Assembly: GCA_023151115.1 (NCBI GenBank)
Contig: JAKLJP010000002.1
Location: 355,823-419,822, forward strand
DNA from: Anaerolineae bacterium
Lineage (GTDB): Bacteria > Chloroflexota > Anaerolineae > 4572-78 > J111
Direction: 5' to 3'
DNA: 64,000 nt
The translations under genes were made by a program, and so were the position numbers. Below are positions 7,585 to 16,718 of this stretch, piece by piece; position 1 is the stretch's first letter; every line of letters begins with the position of its first letter. The notes below the pieces were generated by a model, which saw nothing but the letters and a program-made list of their open reading frames with translations, ran no database searches and was not told the DNA's origin.

Positions 7585-9924
7585 TTGACAGATACAACCA
7601 ATCCTTATCGTCCGGGCGAGCCGGTTGCTGACCCGGCCATGTTGTTTGGCCGGCAAAATGCCGCCGATTGGATCGAAATGCAACTGCTGGGTAACGCCCG
7701 GACCCTGGTCCTGAGCGCGCAGCCTTTGGTGGGCAAATCGTCGTTTATCCGGCAGGTAGGCGCGCTCCAAAATCTGGAAACCCTCAACCTGGCCGTAACC
7801 CTGACCGCTCCCGCGGCCGCCCCGGACCCAGGCGACCGGCGTTCTCGCCAGGAAGGGCGAGGACCGAGCGTTATCAACGCCACTTTGACCAGCGTCATCG
7901 AGCAGCTTGTGCCCCAATTGAGACTGCTCAACCTGACCCCGCCGCTGGCCGGAGATGTGTTAGCCCAGCCGGCCACCGCCCTGCGTGAACTTTTTACCCT
8001 GGTCAACGAGCATCTCGGTTCGCAACGCTTGGTGCTCTATTTTGATGACCTGCATTTACTCCTGACCCACGATAAGGCCCTGATTGCTTCTTTTTTGAGC
8101 AGCCTGCTGCCGTTGTTGGATGAGTGTCCCGGCCTGCACCTGGTTTTTGCCGTCAATCAGGATAAATTGAAGCAAATCAGCCACCCCCTGCTCGACGGTG
8201 CGCCAATCTTTAACCTGGGTGTGCTTACCGCCGACGCCTCACTCAGCATGATCACCCTGCCGGTCAAGAACATTCTGCGCTTTGATTATGGCGTCACCAA
8301 GCGCATTGCCGAAATCAACTCCCATCACCCTTATTACCTGTGCCTCTTTTGTCACACCTTACTCAACCGCCAGGTTTTTGATGGCTGGGTCAATCAGCGC
8401 GATTTCGACGCCGCGCTGGCCGAAATTCTCGACTCGCCCATCGAACCGTTCCGGCAAATTTGGGATCAATCTACCTGGGCCGAGCGGGCCGTTCTGGCCG
8501 GCATGGCCGCAATTCAGGGCGCGCATGGACCGATTACCCGCCAGGAAGTAACCCGATACCTACAGCGGCAGAGCAGCGCCGTTGCCCCCGACGTGGTCAT
8601 TCAGGCCCTGGAGTCCCTGGCCGAGCGGGGTGTGCTGGCCCCCATGGGCGCGCTGAGCTACCGTTTTCATGTCGAACTGCTCCGTTTTTGGCTGCGTGAG
8701 CACACCCATCCTGCTGAAATTCTGAGAGAGGTGGATTGGGGTCGGGCAGCCACACAGCTCAAACCCGCACTCAGGGCTGAAAAAGCATCCCTGCCGGTGG
8801 TCGCTTCCCCCAAAGCCAAAAAAGCAGGCCGGCGCCGCCTGTTCTGGCCGCTGCTGATTGCCTTGCTGCTGGTGATGTGTTTGTTGTCTACCGGCGCTGT
8901 TTTTGCCGTCCGCTATCTGGACCTCCCAATTGCTTTTCTGACGACCCCGACTGCAACGCCGACGGCCACCCCGGCCGGACAGGCTGCCGTACCGCCGGAG
9001 CAGCCCGCTGCTACCACCCCCCCGGAACCGACGGCCACCCCAACTCCGACTCCGCCGCTGGTGGTAGCTCGCACGCTACCCTCGCTGACCTACATGGCCC
9101 GCGATGTGGACCAGAGCTGGCGCATTTACGTGATGAACGCCGATGGAACCGGCGCAACCGCTCTTTCCCCGGAAGGCGAGGATGATACCGCCCCGGTCTG
9201 GTCGCCCGATGGGCAGCGGATTGCTTTTGTTTCAACGCGGGACGGCAACCGAGAAGTATATGTCGTGGCGGCGGATTGCGTCAACCTGCCCGAAGGCTGC
9301 GGCCCTACGGCCATCAATGTGACCCGCCACCCGGCCGATGATTGGACTCCCTCGTGGTCGCCCGATGGCAAACGGCTGGCTTTCTCCTCGATTCGCGCCG
9401 GCAATTGGGAAATTTTTATCCTGGATATGACCTGTCTGAGTGACCCCGAAACCTGCCCCGACAGAACTATTCAACTGACAGATAACGGCGCCGGCAGCCT
9501 CGGCCCAGTCTGGTCGCCGGATGGTAGCCGTCTGGCTTTTAGCAGCAAAGCGCCGGGCAATTGGGATCTCTTCACCATGACCATTGCCGGCTCAGACCTG
9601 CGCCAGGTGACAACCGACCCGGCCAACGATCTCGCCCCGGCCTGGTCGCCCGATGGGACACGGCTGGCTTTTGAGACCAACCGCGACGGCAACGTGGAAG
9701 TATATGTGGTGGACGCCAACGGCGGCGCGGCCCAGAATGTCAGCAATTTTTCTCAAGCCAATGACCACGGCCCCTTCTGGTCGCCCGATGGGCAGCAGTT
9801 GGTTTTCTACTCTAACCGTGAGGGCAATTGGGACATCTTTTCCACTACCCTTGACGGCCAGCTTGTTGTCAACCTCACCCAAACCCCCACCCGCGACGAA
9901 CAAACACCCGCTTGGCGGCCGTAG
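7585..9924 (+). CDS. AAA-type ATPase fused through one membrane helix to a PD40/TolB-like propeller
   Basis: 779 residues from TTG 7585, chosen because GGAG lies eight bases upstream. TTG 7519 would add hairpin-derived residues. Cytoplasmic AAA-like ATPase at about 1-350, with Walker A AQPLVGKSS (about 45-53) and Walker B LVLYFDDLH (about 150), then winged-helix-like sequence to about 400. One transmembrane helix lies near 420-445. A Thr/Pro linker (TPTATPTATP) follows, then five PD40/TolB-type blades with the signature WSPDGxRxAF and a Gly-Asn pair, reaching the C-terminus. Inferred: an ATP-dependent signalling protein reading an extracellular propeller. The function is unknown, and no partner gene is obvious. 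Confidence 0.8.
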   Translation: MTDTTNPYRPGEPVADPAMLFGRQNAADWIEMQLLGNARTLVLSAQPLVGKSSFIRQVGALQNLETLNLAVTLTAPAAAPDPGDRRSRQEGRGPSVINATLTSVIEQLVPQLRLLNLTPPLAGDVLAQPATALRELFTLVNEHLGSQRLVLYFDDLHLLLTHDKALIASFLSSLLPLLDECPGLHLVFAVNQDKLKQISHPLLDGAPIFNLGVLTADASLSMITLPVKNILRFDYGVTKRIAEINSHHPYYLCLFCHTLLNRQVFDGWVNQRDFDAALAEILDSPIEPFRQIWDQSTWAERAVLAGMAAIQGAHGPITRQEVTRYLQRQSSAVAPDVVIQALESLAERGVLAPMGALSYRFHVELLRFWLREHTHPAEILREVDWGRAATQLKPALRAEKASLPVVASPKAKKAGRRRLFWPLLIALLLVMCLLSTGAVFAVRYLDLPIAFLTTPTATPTATPAGQAAVPPEQPAATTPPEPTATPTPTPPLVVARTLPSLTYMARDVDQSWRIYVMNADGTGATALSPEGEDDTAPVWSPDGQRIAFVSTRDGNREVYVVAADCVNLPEGCGPTAINVTRHPADDWTPSWSPDGKRLAFSSIRAGNWEIFILDMTCLSDPETCPDRTIQLTDNGAGSLGPVWSPDGSRLAFSSKAPGNWDLFTMTIAGSDLRQVTTDPANDLAPAWSPDGTRLAFETNRDGNVEVYVVDANGGAAQNVSNFSQANDHGPFWSPDGQQLVFYSNREGNWDIFSTTLDGQLVVNLTQTPTRDEQTPAWRP

Positions 9925-9948
9925 TTCTCTCCCCTTTGCTTTCTGTGT

Positions 9949-9954
9949 TATAAT
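9949..9954 (+). promoter_or_regulatory. -10 box upstream of the DUF4058 gene
   Basis: TATAAT 24 bases before the start codon, followed by an AAAGGAG ribosome site. No convincing -35 was found. Confidence 0.35.
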
Positions 9955-9977
9955 TACCCTGGAAAGGAGCCTAAGTT

Positions 9978-10751
9978 ATGCCAACCCCATTTCCGGGAAT
10001 GGATCCTTATTTAGAGCGGCGCGGAATCTGGGAGCAGGTTCATACAAATCTGATTGTGAGTATCCAGCGATTCCTGACCCCTTTGTTGCGCCCACACTAT
10101 CACGTTGGGATTGAAGAGCGCACTTATCTGGCCGTATTGCTGCCAGACCAGCAGAGTACCGGTATGCCTGATGTTTTGATTGCCACCTCGCAACCCACTC
10201 TAAACAGATTTGCTTCTCCGGCGGCTGTCGCTGTCCCTGTGGACGCGCCCGTAGTCGTCGAGTTGCCCATGCCGGAAGAAGTGAAAGAGCGATACCTGGA
10301 AATCCGCGCCCTGCCCGATCAGCAGGTGATTACGGTTATCGAGATTTTGTCGCCCACAAATAAGAGCACCCGTGAGGGTCGCCAACTCTATGAAGAGAAA
10401 CGGCTGAAAGTGCTGGGCAGCTTGACTCATTTGGTTGAAATTGACTTGCTGCGGGGAGGACAGCCTTTTCCCATGAAAGCGCCACGCCAGAGCGACTACC
10501 GTTTGGTAGTTAGTCGCAGTGGTCGCCGGCCCTACGCCGATGTCTATTTGTTCAATCTGCCCGACCCTATCCCCGATCTGCCGATCCCTCTCCGCTCCGG
10601 CGAGGAGGAACCACTTGTACCGCTCAACCAAATTCTACACGAGGTCTATGATCAAGGCGGTTATGATTTGGTTATTGATTATCAGCAGCCTGTCGAGCCG
10701 CCTCTGTCAGAAGCGGAAGCAGAATGGGTTGCCGGGATTTTGGCAGCCTGA
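9978..10751 (+). CDS. DUF4058 family protein
   Basis: 257 residues. The opening MPTPFPGMDPYLE and the block EILSPTNKS with a following basic cluster are hallmarks of DUF4058, a family common in Cyanobacteria and Chloroflexota. The ELLSP.NK-like block resembles the core of PD-(D/E)XK-like folds, but that is only a resemblance. A strong AAAGGAG precedes the ATG. No function is known. The next genes are a restriction-modification pair, but composition changes sharply between them, so DUF4058 is probably older than that insertion. Confidence 0.75.
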   Translation: MPTPFPGMDPYLERRGIWEQVHTNLIVSIQRFLTPLLRPHYHVGIEERTYLAVLLPDQQSTGMPDVLIATSQPTLNRFASPAAVAVPVDAPVVVELPMPEEVKERYLEIRALPDQQVITVIEILSPTNKSTREGRQLYEEKRLKVLGSLTHLVEIDLLRGGQPFPMKAPRQSDYRLVVSRSGRRPYADVYLFNLPDPIPDLPIPLRSGEEEPLVPLNQILHEVYDQGGYDLVIDYQQPVEPPLSEAEAEWVAGILAA

Positions 10752-10778
10752 TAACTTTGGCTGTTTAGGATACGATAA

Positions 10779-12017
10779 ATGACTCTTCTCACTGGCGTTT
10801 ATGCAGAAACGCCTCTCAATACATCTGAGATACCGAAGGCTGACCTTAATATTGAAAATAAGCTTCGCAGTAACCCCTTGGGTTGGAATGGACAATTTTC
10901 TCCTCAACTAATTCAGGTGCTTTTGAATAGATACGCTGGACATGGAATGGTCGTCTTTGATCCTTTTCTGGGTAGCGGAACCACGCTGCTGGAAGCTGGT
11001 ATCGCTAATCTTGCTGCGAGTGGTACCGAAATTAATCCTGCGGCCATAGCGCTTGCCCAAACCTACAAATTTGTCAATGTTTCAATTGAAAAGCGTCGCT
11101 TTCATCTAGATAAGGTGTCATCCTTGCTTCAATCCGAGTTTTTGAATACATTTCCCCTTTTTCAGGCTATTGACCAAAATGGGCAAAAGCAAGATACGAA
11201 AACACTTAAACAAAAACTTATGCGCTTACCACCCCTCATCGAAGAACGTTTACAGTACCAGTTATTAGAAACGTTGATTGCGCTTTTGGATTTCTTTAAA
11301 CCAAATCTATCAGCAGACAGGGTTTTTATGGTCTGGAGCAAGTTAGCTCAACATGTTATGCAACTGCCGTTCTCCCAGCAACCCATTGAAGTGTATCATG
11401 CCGACGCTCGTAAAACTCCTTTACCAAACTCTTCAGTAGATATGGTTATTACCTCTCCCCCTTACATTAATGTTTTTAATTATCACCAACAGTACCGGGC
11501 CTCAATGGAGGCATTGAATTGGAATTTGCTTAAAGTAGCAAAGTCAGAGATTGGCGCTAATCGAAAACATCGAAGCAACAGATTCTTAACTGTTATTCAA
11601 TACTGTTTGGACATCTCTCAAGTGTTTAACGAACTTCTTAGAGTATGTCGCCCCCAGGCCAGGCTTATTTTTATTGTCGGGCGAGAGTCGACAGTTTTGG
11701 GAACCCCATTTTTTAATGGAGAGATTGTGGCCGAAATTGCATACAGGGCTTTGGGTTTTGACTTAATGCTTAAGCAGGAAAGAGTCTTTCTCAACCGTTA
11801 TGGGCAGAACATTTATGAAGATATTCTCCACTTTTCACCCCCAACAAGAGAGATGGCAGGGGCATTTCTGGAATGTGCCAGAGATGTAGCCCAAGAGGTG
11901 CTAGAAGCTGCTTATTTAAAGGCTCCTGAAAAAGCCAGAGTGGATATAAAATCAACCCTGGAGAATATTAATACAGTTCAGCCATCCCCTTTATTCAATT
12001 TGTTGTTGGAAGTTTGA
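10779..12017 (+). CDS. Type II DNA methyltransferase, N4-cytosine type
   Basis: 412 residues. SAM-binding motif I reads DPFLGSGTTLLEA at about residues 54-66, and the catalytic motif IV is TSPPY at about 225-230. TSPPY rather than DPPY is typical of N4-cytosine methyltransferases such as those of BamHI and PvuII. The long stretch between the two motifs should hold target-recognition sequence. Coding sequence here is clearly AT-richer than on either side, which suggests horizontal transfer. It is followed after 24 bases by a predicted restriction endonuclease in the same direction, so it should protect the host DNA against that enzyme. Confidence 0.82.
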   Translation: MTLLTGVYAETPLNTSEIPKADLNIENKLRSNPLGWNGQFSPQLIQVLLNRYAGHGMVVFDPFLGSGTTLLEAGIANLAASGTEINPAAIALAQTYKFVNVSIEKRRFHLDKVSSLLQSEFLNTFPLFQAIDQNGQKQDTKTLKQKLMRLPPLIEERLQYQLLETLIALLDFFKPNLSADRVFMVWSKLAQHVMQLPFSQQPIEVYHADARKTPLPNSSVDMVITSPPYINVFNYHQQYRASMEALNWNLLKVAKSEIGANRKHRSNRFLTVIQYCLDISQVFNELLRVCRPQARLIFIVGRESTVLGTPFFNGEIVAEIAYRALGFDLMLKQERVFLNRYGQNIYEDILHFSPPTREMAGAFLECARDVAQEVLEAAYLKAPEKARVDIKSTLENINTVQPSPLFNLLLEV

Positions 12018-12041
12018 GGCTATCAAAGCGAAAGGTCTTCT

Positions 12042-12953
12042 ATGCTAGGGTTGCCTACTCCGCACGGAGATAAATTAAGAGCATTGGCGCATAATCGAAA
12101 GCTGCCTATTGAAGACCAGATACGTATCGCTCAAGCTGTCGAGCGTTATCAAAATTGGTTACAACAATTAAAATCAGTTCAGGGAACATATCAGGAGATT
12201 GTCAGCAGCCTGGTTGCCCTCTTGAATGATTACAAGAGATATGTTGAAGTAGATTTGATATTTGATAGCAACAACGATTTTCTTTATCGGCAGAAAGGTC
12301 AACTTAAACTCGACAACACTATCATCGAAGAATTTCTCCCCATCTTTGTTATGACTGCTCTGGCTGACCAACTTCAACCGTATGAGTTATCATTTGGGCC
12401 AACTACCTGTTTTTCCAGTATTCGATTTGAGTCAAGCATCAAAAAACCTATAGCGGGTGGAGGCTTACAACTCAGAGAAAAAGATCATGATTTTGTAGTG
12501 GGGAGAAGATTATTTATTCGAACCTCGCATCAACCTAATTTTCAAGAAAGCGCTGTTGTTGAAACCCATTTAGCTTATGTGGCGGCTGAATGTAAAACAA
12601 ATCTCGATAAAACGATGTTTCAAGAAGCCGCAGCAACAGCTCTGGACGTAAAAACGGCAGTTCCCGGCGCAAAATATTATCTTTTATGTGAATGGCTTGA
12701 TATGACTTCCATCAGTACCAGTACCACTGCCATTGATGAGATTATCATCCTACGTAAAGCCAGGCGGCTTCCGGCGGATATTCGTGGACGTTTCAATACT
12801 ATTCAAGGGAGACAGCAATATAGAACAATATTTATTGAATATTTAGAAGCCAACCCCCTAGCTGTAGAAACATTTACCAGATTTTTAAACCATATTTTAA
12901 GCCTCATAAAAGATGATACCGAGGGGAATATCTTAACTCGGGGCTATTTTTAG
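12042..12953 (+). CDS. Type II restriction endonuclease, Bpu10I-like
   Basis: 303 residues. The N-terminus (LPTPHGDKLRALA, then a KLPIEDQIRIAQAVERY-type helix) matches my memory of the Bpu10I endonuclease family. A PD-(D/E)XK-like core is suggested by EVDLIFDSN and, later, AYVAAECKTNLD, where Glu and Lys could be catalytic. Bpu10I-type enzymes act as two different subunits, but only one endonuclease gene is seen here, so this enzyme may be homomeric or incomplete. AT-rich like the methyltransferase before it. The target site cannot be predicted from sequence alone. Confidence 0.6.
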   Translation: MLGLPTPHGDKLRALAHNRKLPIEDQIRIAQAVERYQNWLQQLKSVQGTYQEIVSSLVALLNDYKRYVEVDLIFDSNNDFLYRQKGQLKLDNTIIEEFLPIFVMTALADQLQPYELSFGPTTCFSSIRFESSIKKPIAGGGLQLREKDHDFVVGRRLFIRTSHQPNFQESAVVETHLAYVAAECKTNLDKTMFQEAAATALDVKTAVPGAKYYLLCEWLDMTSISTSTTAIDEIIILRKARRLPADIRGRFNTIQGRQQYRTIFIEYLEANPLAVETFTRFLNHILSLIKDDTEGNILTRGYF

Positions 12954-12976
12954 AGGATTCGGTACAGCTTCAAGAG

Positions 12977-15499
12977 ATGTCTTTAACCTATCCCCCCCGA
13001 ATCCCGCCCATCGTTATCCTCCTGCTGGCCTTTTTCCTCCGCGTCATCGCCATTGACCGCATTCCCCCCGGCCTGTCGCACGACGAAGCCTACAATGGTG
13101 TGACCGCGATGCAGGTGCTCGACGGCCAGCGCCTTATTTTTTTTGAAATCAACAAAGGCATCGAGCCGCTCATTATTTACCTGGAAGCCCTGGCCTTTTA
13201 CGCCTTTGGCATTGGCCCCGTACCGATGCGCCTGGTCAATGTTATTTGCGGCCTGCTGACTGTCGCTCTGGTCTATCCCCTGGCTAAACGATTATTCAAC
13301 CGGCGGGTGGCCCTACTGGCAATGGCCGGCCTGGCCGTTTCATTTTGGGCTATCTTCACCAGCCGCTTAGCCTTGCGCGCTGTCATTTTACCCCCCTTAT
13401 TGATGTTGACCCTCTATTTTCTCTGGTGTGGCCTGGTCAGTAGTCAGAAGTCAGTAGCCAGTAGTCAGAAGTTATTATCCAACCTCCAACCCTCCAACCG
13501 CCAACCTTCCATCTTCCATCTTCCATCTTCCATCTTCTTTGCCCTCAGCGGCTTGGCCGCCGGCGCAACCATGTACACCTACCTGTCCAGCCGCTTTGTG
13601 CCGTTGCTGCTTCTGGCGGTTTTTGCCTATCAACTCTTGCGGCGACAGGTGACAAAATGGCATTGGCTGGGGATGCTGCTACTGTTTTTACTTTGGGCCA
13701 TCATCTTTGCGCCGCTGGCTGTCTATTTTTGGCAGCATGCCGCCAGCTTCACCGAGCGTTCCAGTCAGGTTTCCACCTTACCCTATGCCCTCAACGGCGA
13801 TTTTGGACCGCTGCTGCGCCACACTGGGCGCACTCTGGGCATGTTCACTTTCCACGGCGATGAAACCGACCGTTACAACCTGGATGGTCGCCCTGTCTTC
13901 GATTGGCTGAACGGTCTCCTTTTTTACCTGGGTCTTGGCCTGGCTCTACTGCGTCTGCGCCAGCCGGTAAACCGGTCCGGGGCGGCGGCTCTATTATTGC
14001 TGTGGTTCTTTTTTATGCTGCTGCCCGGCTTCATCACCGACGACAGCCCCCACTTCCTGCGGACTATTGGCGCCATGCCGGTCGTCTATCTTTTTTGGGC
14101 TATCGGCCTTGATTGGGTCAGCCAACGTATCGAAGAGGCGAGGACGCAAGGACGCGAGGACGCGAGGAGTTCCCTCACGCTTCACGCTTCACGTTTCACG
14201 TTGCTGCCTTTAGCCCTCACCTTGCTCATGCTTTTCCATGGCGGCTACGACTACTTCATCCGCTGGGCCAACGCTGCCGAAGCGCGGACTATTTATGGGG
14301 CCGATATTGCCGAGGTAGCTCGCTATGTCAATGCGACCCGCGATGAAGGGCTGGCGGCGATTTCGGCGGAATATTACCGCGATTTAGACCCATTCCGCTT
14401 CAGTCTTCATTCCTACGGCCGGCCTCCCTTTGTCATCTGGTTTGATGGCCGGCAGAGCCTGGCCTTTCCGCCGCCGGAGAGCGGTCTGTCGCCCCGCTAT
14501 ATTTTTCCCCGCTCCGCTCCCCCCGCCGAACTGTGGCAGCCCTTTTTACAGCCTGTTCCGGCCGAGTCGGGTCAGGAGTATATGCTCTACCACCTGCCCC
14601 CCGCCACCGTTCTGCGTCAGGCTGAAACTGCCCTATTTTCTCCCCAAAATAAAGTGGGAGTGAAGGTCAATGATGACCTGGTTTTGTCGGCCTATCAACT
14701 GCTGGGTTCGGTGACAAGCGGCGGCAAATTTCAGGTATTGCTGGCCTGGCAAGCTCTACGAGCGCTGCCGCCGGAGACCGATTATACCTTTTTGGTCCAG
14801 TTGCAGGACAATCAAGGCCATGTTTGGGCTGCCGCCGACGGCAATGGCTATCCCGCCGGAGCATGGCAGCCCGGCGTACAGGGATTACAACTCCTGCTGC
14901 TGCGGCTGCCGGGCGACCTTCCCCCGCGTCCCTATACCCTCACGGCTCAAGTCATTGACCGGCGCAGCGGCCAGGCTCTTTCGACGGCCGGCGGTGAGCC
15001 ACTCATTCGCTTGGGTTCGACGCCGGGTCAATTAGCCAAAACGCCGCGCCTGCTTGACCCGGCCCAACTGCCCAACCCCATGCAGGTTGTCCAGGCCAAC
15101 GGATTGGCCGCCGAACTGGCGTTGCGAGGATACGAAGTGAAAAATCCCCATGTTCGCCCCGGTGAGGAATTAGCCCTAACACTGCATTGGCAGGTGCTAC
15201 AGCCGCCGCAGCAAGATTATCGCCTGCAATTTTTTTTAACCCATGAGCAGGGGGAAATCCTCTATCGCTGGCCGGCCTTGCCGCCTATCAACGGCGAATG
15301 GCCGACCCGCCGGTGGCCGGCTGACTATTGGGTGCAAGACCGGCTCAACTTACCCTTGGGCGCGGACGTCCCGCCCGGCCAATTTAGGTTGCGCGCCATC
15401 TGGATAGCCGAGGAAACTCAATCTGTCCCGGCAGTGGTTTCCGGCGAAGCCTGGCCCGGTTTTGATTTAGGCTGGGTCACAGTGACCAATAATCAGTGA
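12977..15499 (+). CDS. GT39-like (PMT_2) membrane glycosyltransferase with extracytoplasmic C-terminal region
   Basis: 840 residues. The first extracytoplasmic loop has the acidic catalytic motif SHDEAYNG near residue 34, as in GT39/ArnT-like enzymes that use polyprenyl-phosphate sugars. About ten membrane helices run to near residue 420, followed by a soluble beta-rich part to the end. Two stretches are foreign to the fold: residues about 154-187 and about 386-409 are encoded by tandem short DNA words of the intergenic type, inserted in frame in loops. The stop codon is also inside a word hairpin (CAGTGA words). A 23-base gap separates it from the endonuclease gene. Confidence 0.75.
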   Translation: MSLTYPPRIPPIVILLLAFFLRVIAIDRIPPGLSHDEAYNGVTAMQVLDGQRLIFFEINKGIEPLIIYLEALAFYAFGIGPVPMRLVNVICGLLTVALVYPLAKRLFNRRVALLAMAGLAVSFWAIFTSRLALRAVILPPLLMLTLYFLWCGLVSSQKSVASSQKLLSNLQPSNRQPSIFHLPSSIFFALSGLAAGATMYTYLSSRFVPLLLLAVFAYQLLRRQVTKWHWLGMLLLFLLWAIIFAPLAVYFWQHAASFTERSSQVSTLPYALNGDFGPLLRHTGRTLGMFTFHGDETDRYNLDGRPVFDWLNGLLFYLGLGLALLRLRQPVNRSGAAALLLLWFFFMLLPGFITDDSPHFLRTIGAMPVVYLFWAIGLDWVSQRIEEARTQGREDARSSLTLHASRFTLLPLALTLLMLFHGGYDYFIRWANAAEARTIYGADIAEVARYVNATRDEGLAAISAEYYRDLDPFRFSLHSYGRPPFVIWFDGRQSLAFPPPESGLSPRYIFPRSAPPAELWQPFLQPVPAESGQEYMLYHLPPATVLRQAETALFSPQNKVGVKVNDDLVLSAYQLLGSVTSGGKFQVLLAWQALRALPPETDYTFLVQLQDNQGHVWAAADGNGYPAGAWQPGVQGLQLLLLRLPGDLPPRPYTLTAQVIDRRSGQALSTAGGEPLIRLGSTPGQLAKTPRLLDPAQLPNPMQVVQANGLAAELALRGYEVKNPHVRPGEELALTLHWQVLQPPQQDYRLQFFLTHEQGEILYRWPALPPINGEWPTRRWPADYWVQDRLNLPLGADVPPGQFRLRAIWIAEETQSVPAVVSGEAWPGFDLGWVTVTNNQ
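13436..13537 (+). repeat. Tandem-word insertion inside the GT39-like gene (first)
   Basis: About 100 bases of GTAGTCAGAAGTCA-type words followed by CCAACC and then CCATCTT words. Translated in frame it gives a Ser/Gln/Pro-rich stretch between two hydrophobic segments. The same GTCAGTAGTCAG words occur between genes at 57621-57675. Confidence 0.7.
14132..14202 (+). repeat. Tandem-word insertion inside the GT39-like gene (second)
   Basis: Words GAGGACGC (about four times) followed by CTTCACG (about four times), in frame, encoding a charged stretch (EEARTQGREDARS) and HASRFT. A very similar GAGGACGC array is inserted in frame in the radical-SAM gene at 49043-49126. Confidence 0.7.
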
Positions 15500-15645
15500 C
15501 CAGTGATCAGTTTCAGTGGATCCAAATTTCCCGTAGGGGGGCATCCCTATGCCGCCCGCTGATGCATAGGGATGCGCCAGCTACAGTGAAAAATTGGATC
15601 TACTGAGTTTACTTACTGATGACTGATCACTGATGACTGATGACG
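15488..15645. repeat. Tandem-word hairpin split by a MITE
   Basis: Left arm words ATCAGTGACCAGTGATCAG and right arm ACTGATGACTGATCACTGAT are complementary. They are interrupted by the 92-bp family B element at 15514-15605. The stop codon of the GT39-like gene lies in the left arm. Confidence 0.7.
15514..15605. mobile_element. MITE family B, copy 1 (core type 1)
   Basis: 92 bp from CAGTGGATCCAAATTT to AAATTGGATCTACTG, with exact 5-bp duplications AGTTT at 15509-15513 and 15606-15610. The inner core is the palindrome GCATCCCTATGC/GCATAGGGATGC, shared with the copy at 47856. Confidence 0.85.
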
Positions 15646-15657
15646 GCCTCATTTAAC

Positions 15658-15687
15658 TTGTCATACAGCTTAAACTAGTGATATAAT
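15658..15687 (+). promoter_or_regulatory. Promoter of the TPR-TM protein gene
   Basis: TTGTCA at 15658-15663 and TATAAT at 15682-15687, spacer 18, ending 46 bases before the ATG. A GGAG ribosome site lies eight bases before the start codon. Confidence 0.6.
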
Positions 15688-15733
15688 AGGCATAGAGCTT
15701 CACCTATCATCCCCGCGCAACGGAGTTAACTGC

Positions 15734-16489
15734 ATGTCAATGCTCGATGATGCCATTCAAGCTATTCGAATGGGCGACAAGGAAGAGGGTCGCCGGCTGT
15801 TGGAAGAAATGCTCGAAACCGACGAGGGCAACGAAGACGTCTGGTTGTGGCTGACGACAGTGGTAGACTCAGACGAAGACCGCGAAGTCTGTCTGGAAAA
15901 TGTCCTGGCAATCAACCCAAACAATACCATTGCTCAAAGAAACCTCAACGCCCTGAAAGCCGGAAATTTCAACCCCGCCGACATTGCCCGCAGCGCCATT
16001 GTCGAGGATGAAGAGGAAGAAGAACCTGCAACCGGCGCAACATTTCTGGATGAGTTTCGCCGGGCCGGCGAAGAGCCTGACGTTGAGGAAGATGAGGAGT
16101 TGGTCATGCCCAGCACCATGGCCAAATCCAAGACCAAAGGTAAAGCTTCCAAACAGGCAGCTCAAAAGAAGGGAGGCGGTTTCAAACTCAATCCTCGCCT
16201 TATTATTTTAGCCGTATTTGTCTTGTTGATTATCTGCACCTTGGGGAGTGTGGCGGCTTATAATCTGATGAGCGGCGGCCTCACCGGCGGAGAAGCCGGT
16301 ACCGAAGCGCCGGCTGGCGGCGGTGAAGTCCAGCCCCCGATTGAACAACCGGTTGCCACCGATACGCCCGCTGAGCCGCCCACCAATACCCCGGAGCCAA
16401 CCAAACCCTCTCTCGAACTACCGACTCCCAAACCAACAGATCTGCCTACCCCCACGTCGACTCCGGTGGTTTTGCCTACTGTTTCTTGA
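15734..16489 (+). CDS. TPR-like protein with one membrane helix and Thr/Pro-rich tail
   Basis: 251 residues. The N-terminal 75 residues form two TPR-like helical repeats (EGRRLLEEMLE; NVLAINPNNTIAQRNLNAL). Next come an acidic stretch (EDEEEEE) and a Lys-rich segment, then a single membrane helix at about 158-178. An outside tail rich in Pro, Thr and Glu ends the protein. This layout recurs in Chloroflexota, but no function is assigned. It has its own promoter and is followed by a strong terminator, so it is probably a single-gene unit. Confidence 0.7.
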   Translation: MSMLDDAIQAIRMGDKEEGRRLLEEMLETDEGNEDVWLWLTTVVDSDEDREVCLENVLAINPNNTIAQRNLNALKAGNFNPADIARSAIVEDEEEEEPATGATFLDEFRRAGEEPDVEEDEELVMPSTMAKSKTKGKASKQAAQKKGGGFKLNPRLIILAVFVLLIICTLGSVAAYNLMSGGLTGGEAGTEAPAGGGEVQPPIEQPVATDTPAEPPTNTPEPTKPSLELPTPKPTDLPTPTSTPVVLPTVS

Positions 16490-16510
16490 TGAGCGTGTTG
16501 TTCTGCTTTC

Positions 16511-16546
16511 AACCGGCCGCTCACTGAGAGCAGGCCGGTTTTTTTT
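16511..16546 (+). terminator. Rho-independent terminator
   Basis: Stem AACCGGCC/GGCCGGTT (16511-16518 and 16533-16540) followed by six more T. It ends the TPR-TM gene. Confidence 0.85.
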
Positions 16547-16610
16547 ACAAGTTACTTTTTTCATAACTGGCCTTCTTGGGGTATACTCGCGTTTTAGGTT
16601 CTTTTTAGAA

Positions 16611-16693
16611 TCAATACATTTCAAATAAGGCCGTAGCATAGGGCCTTGTGCCCACCCACAAGGGGCTAAACTACGTTATTTGAAAAGTATTTG
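16611..16693. mobile_element. MITE family C, copy 1
   Basis: 83-bp element with terminal inverted repeats CAATACATTTCAAATAA/TTATTTGAAAAGTATT and an inner CCTTGTG/CACAAGG hairpin. It is bounded by an exact 9-bp direct repeat TTTTTAGAA (16602-16610 and 16694-16702), consistent with a target duplication. A second, inverted, nearly identical copy is at 29072-29157. Confidence 0.8.
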
Positions 16694-16718
16694 TTTTTAG
16701 AACAGCTTTGAGCAAAAA

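Noticed and set aside
13436..14202. Tandem repeats that could be read as a CRISPR-like array
   Set aside because: Words are only 6-10 bases, without spacers of constant length, and lie in a coding frame; no cas genes nearby.
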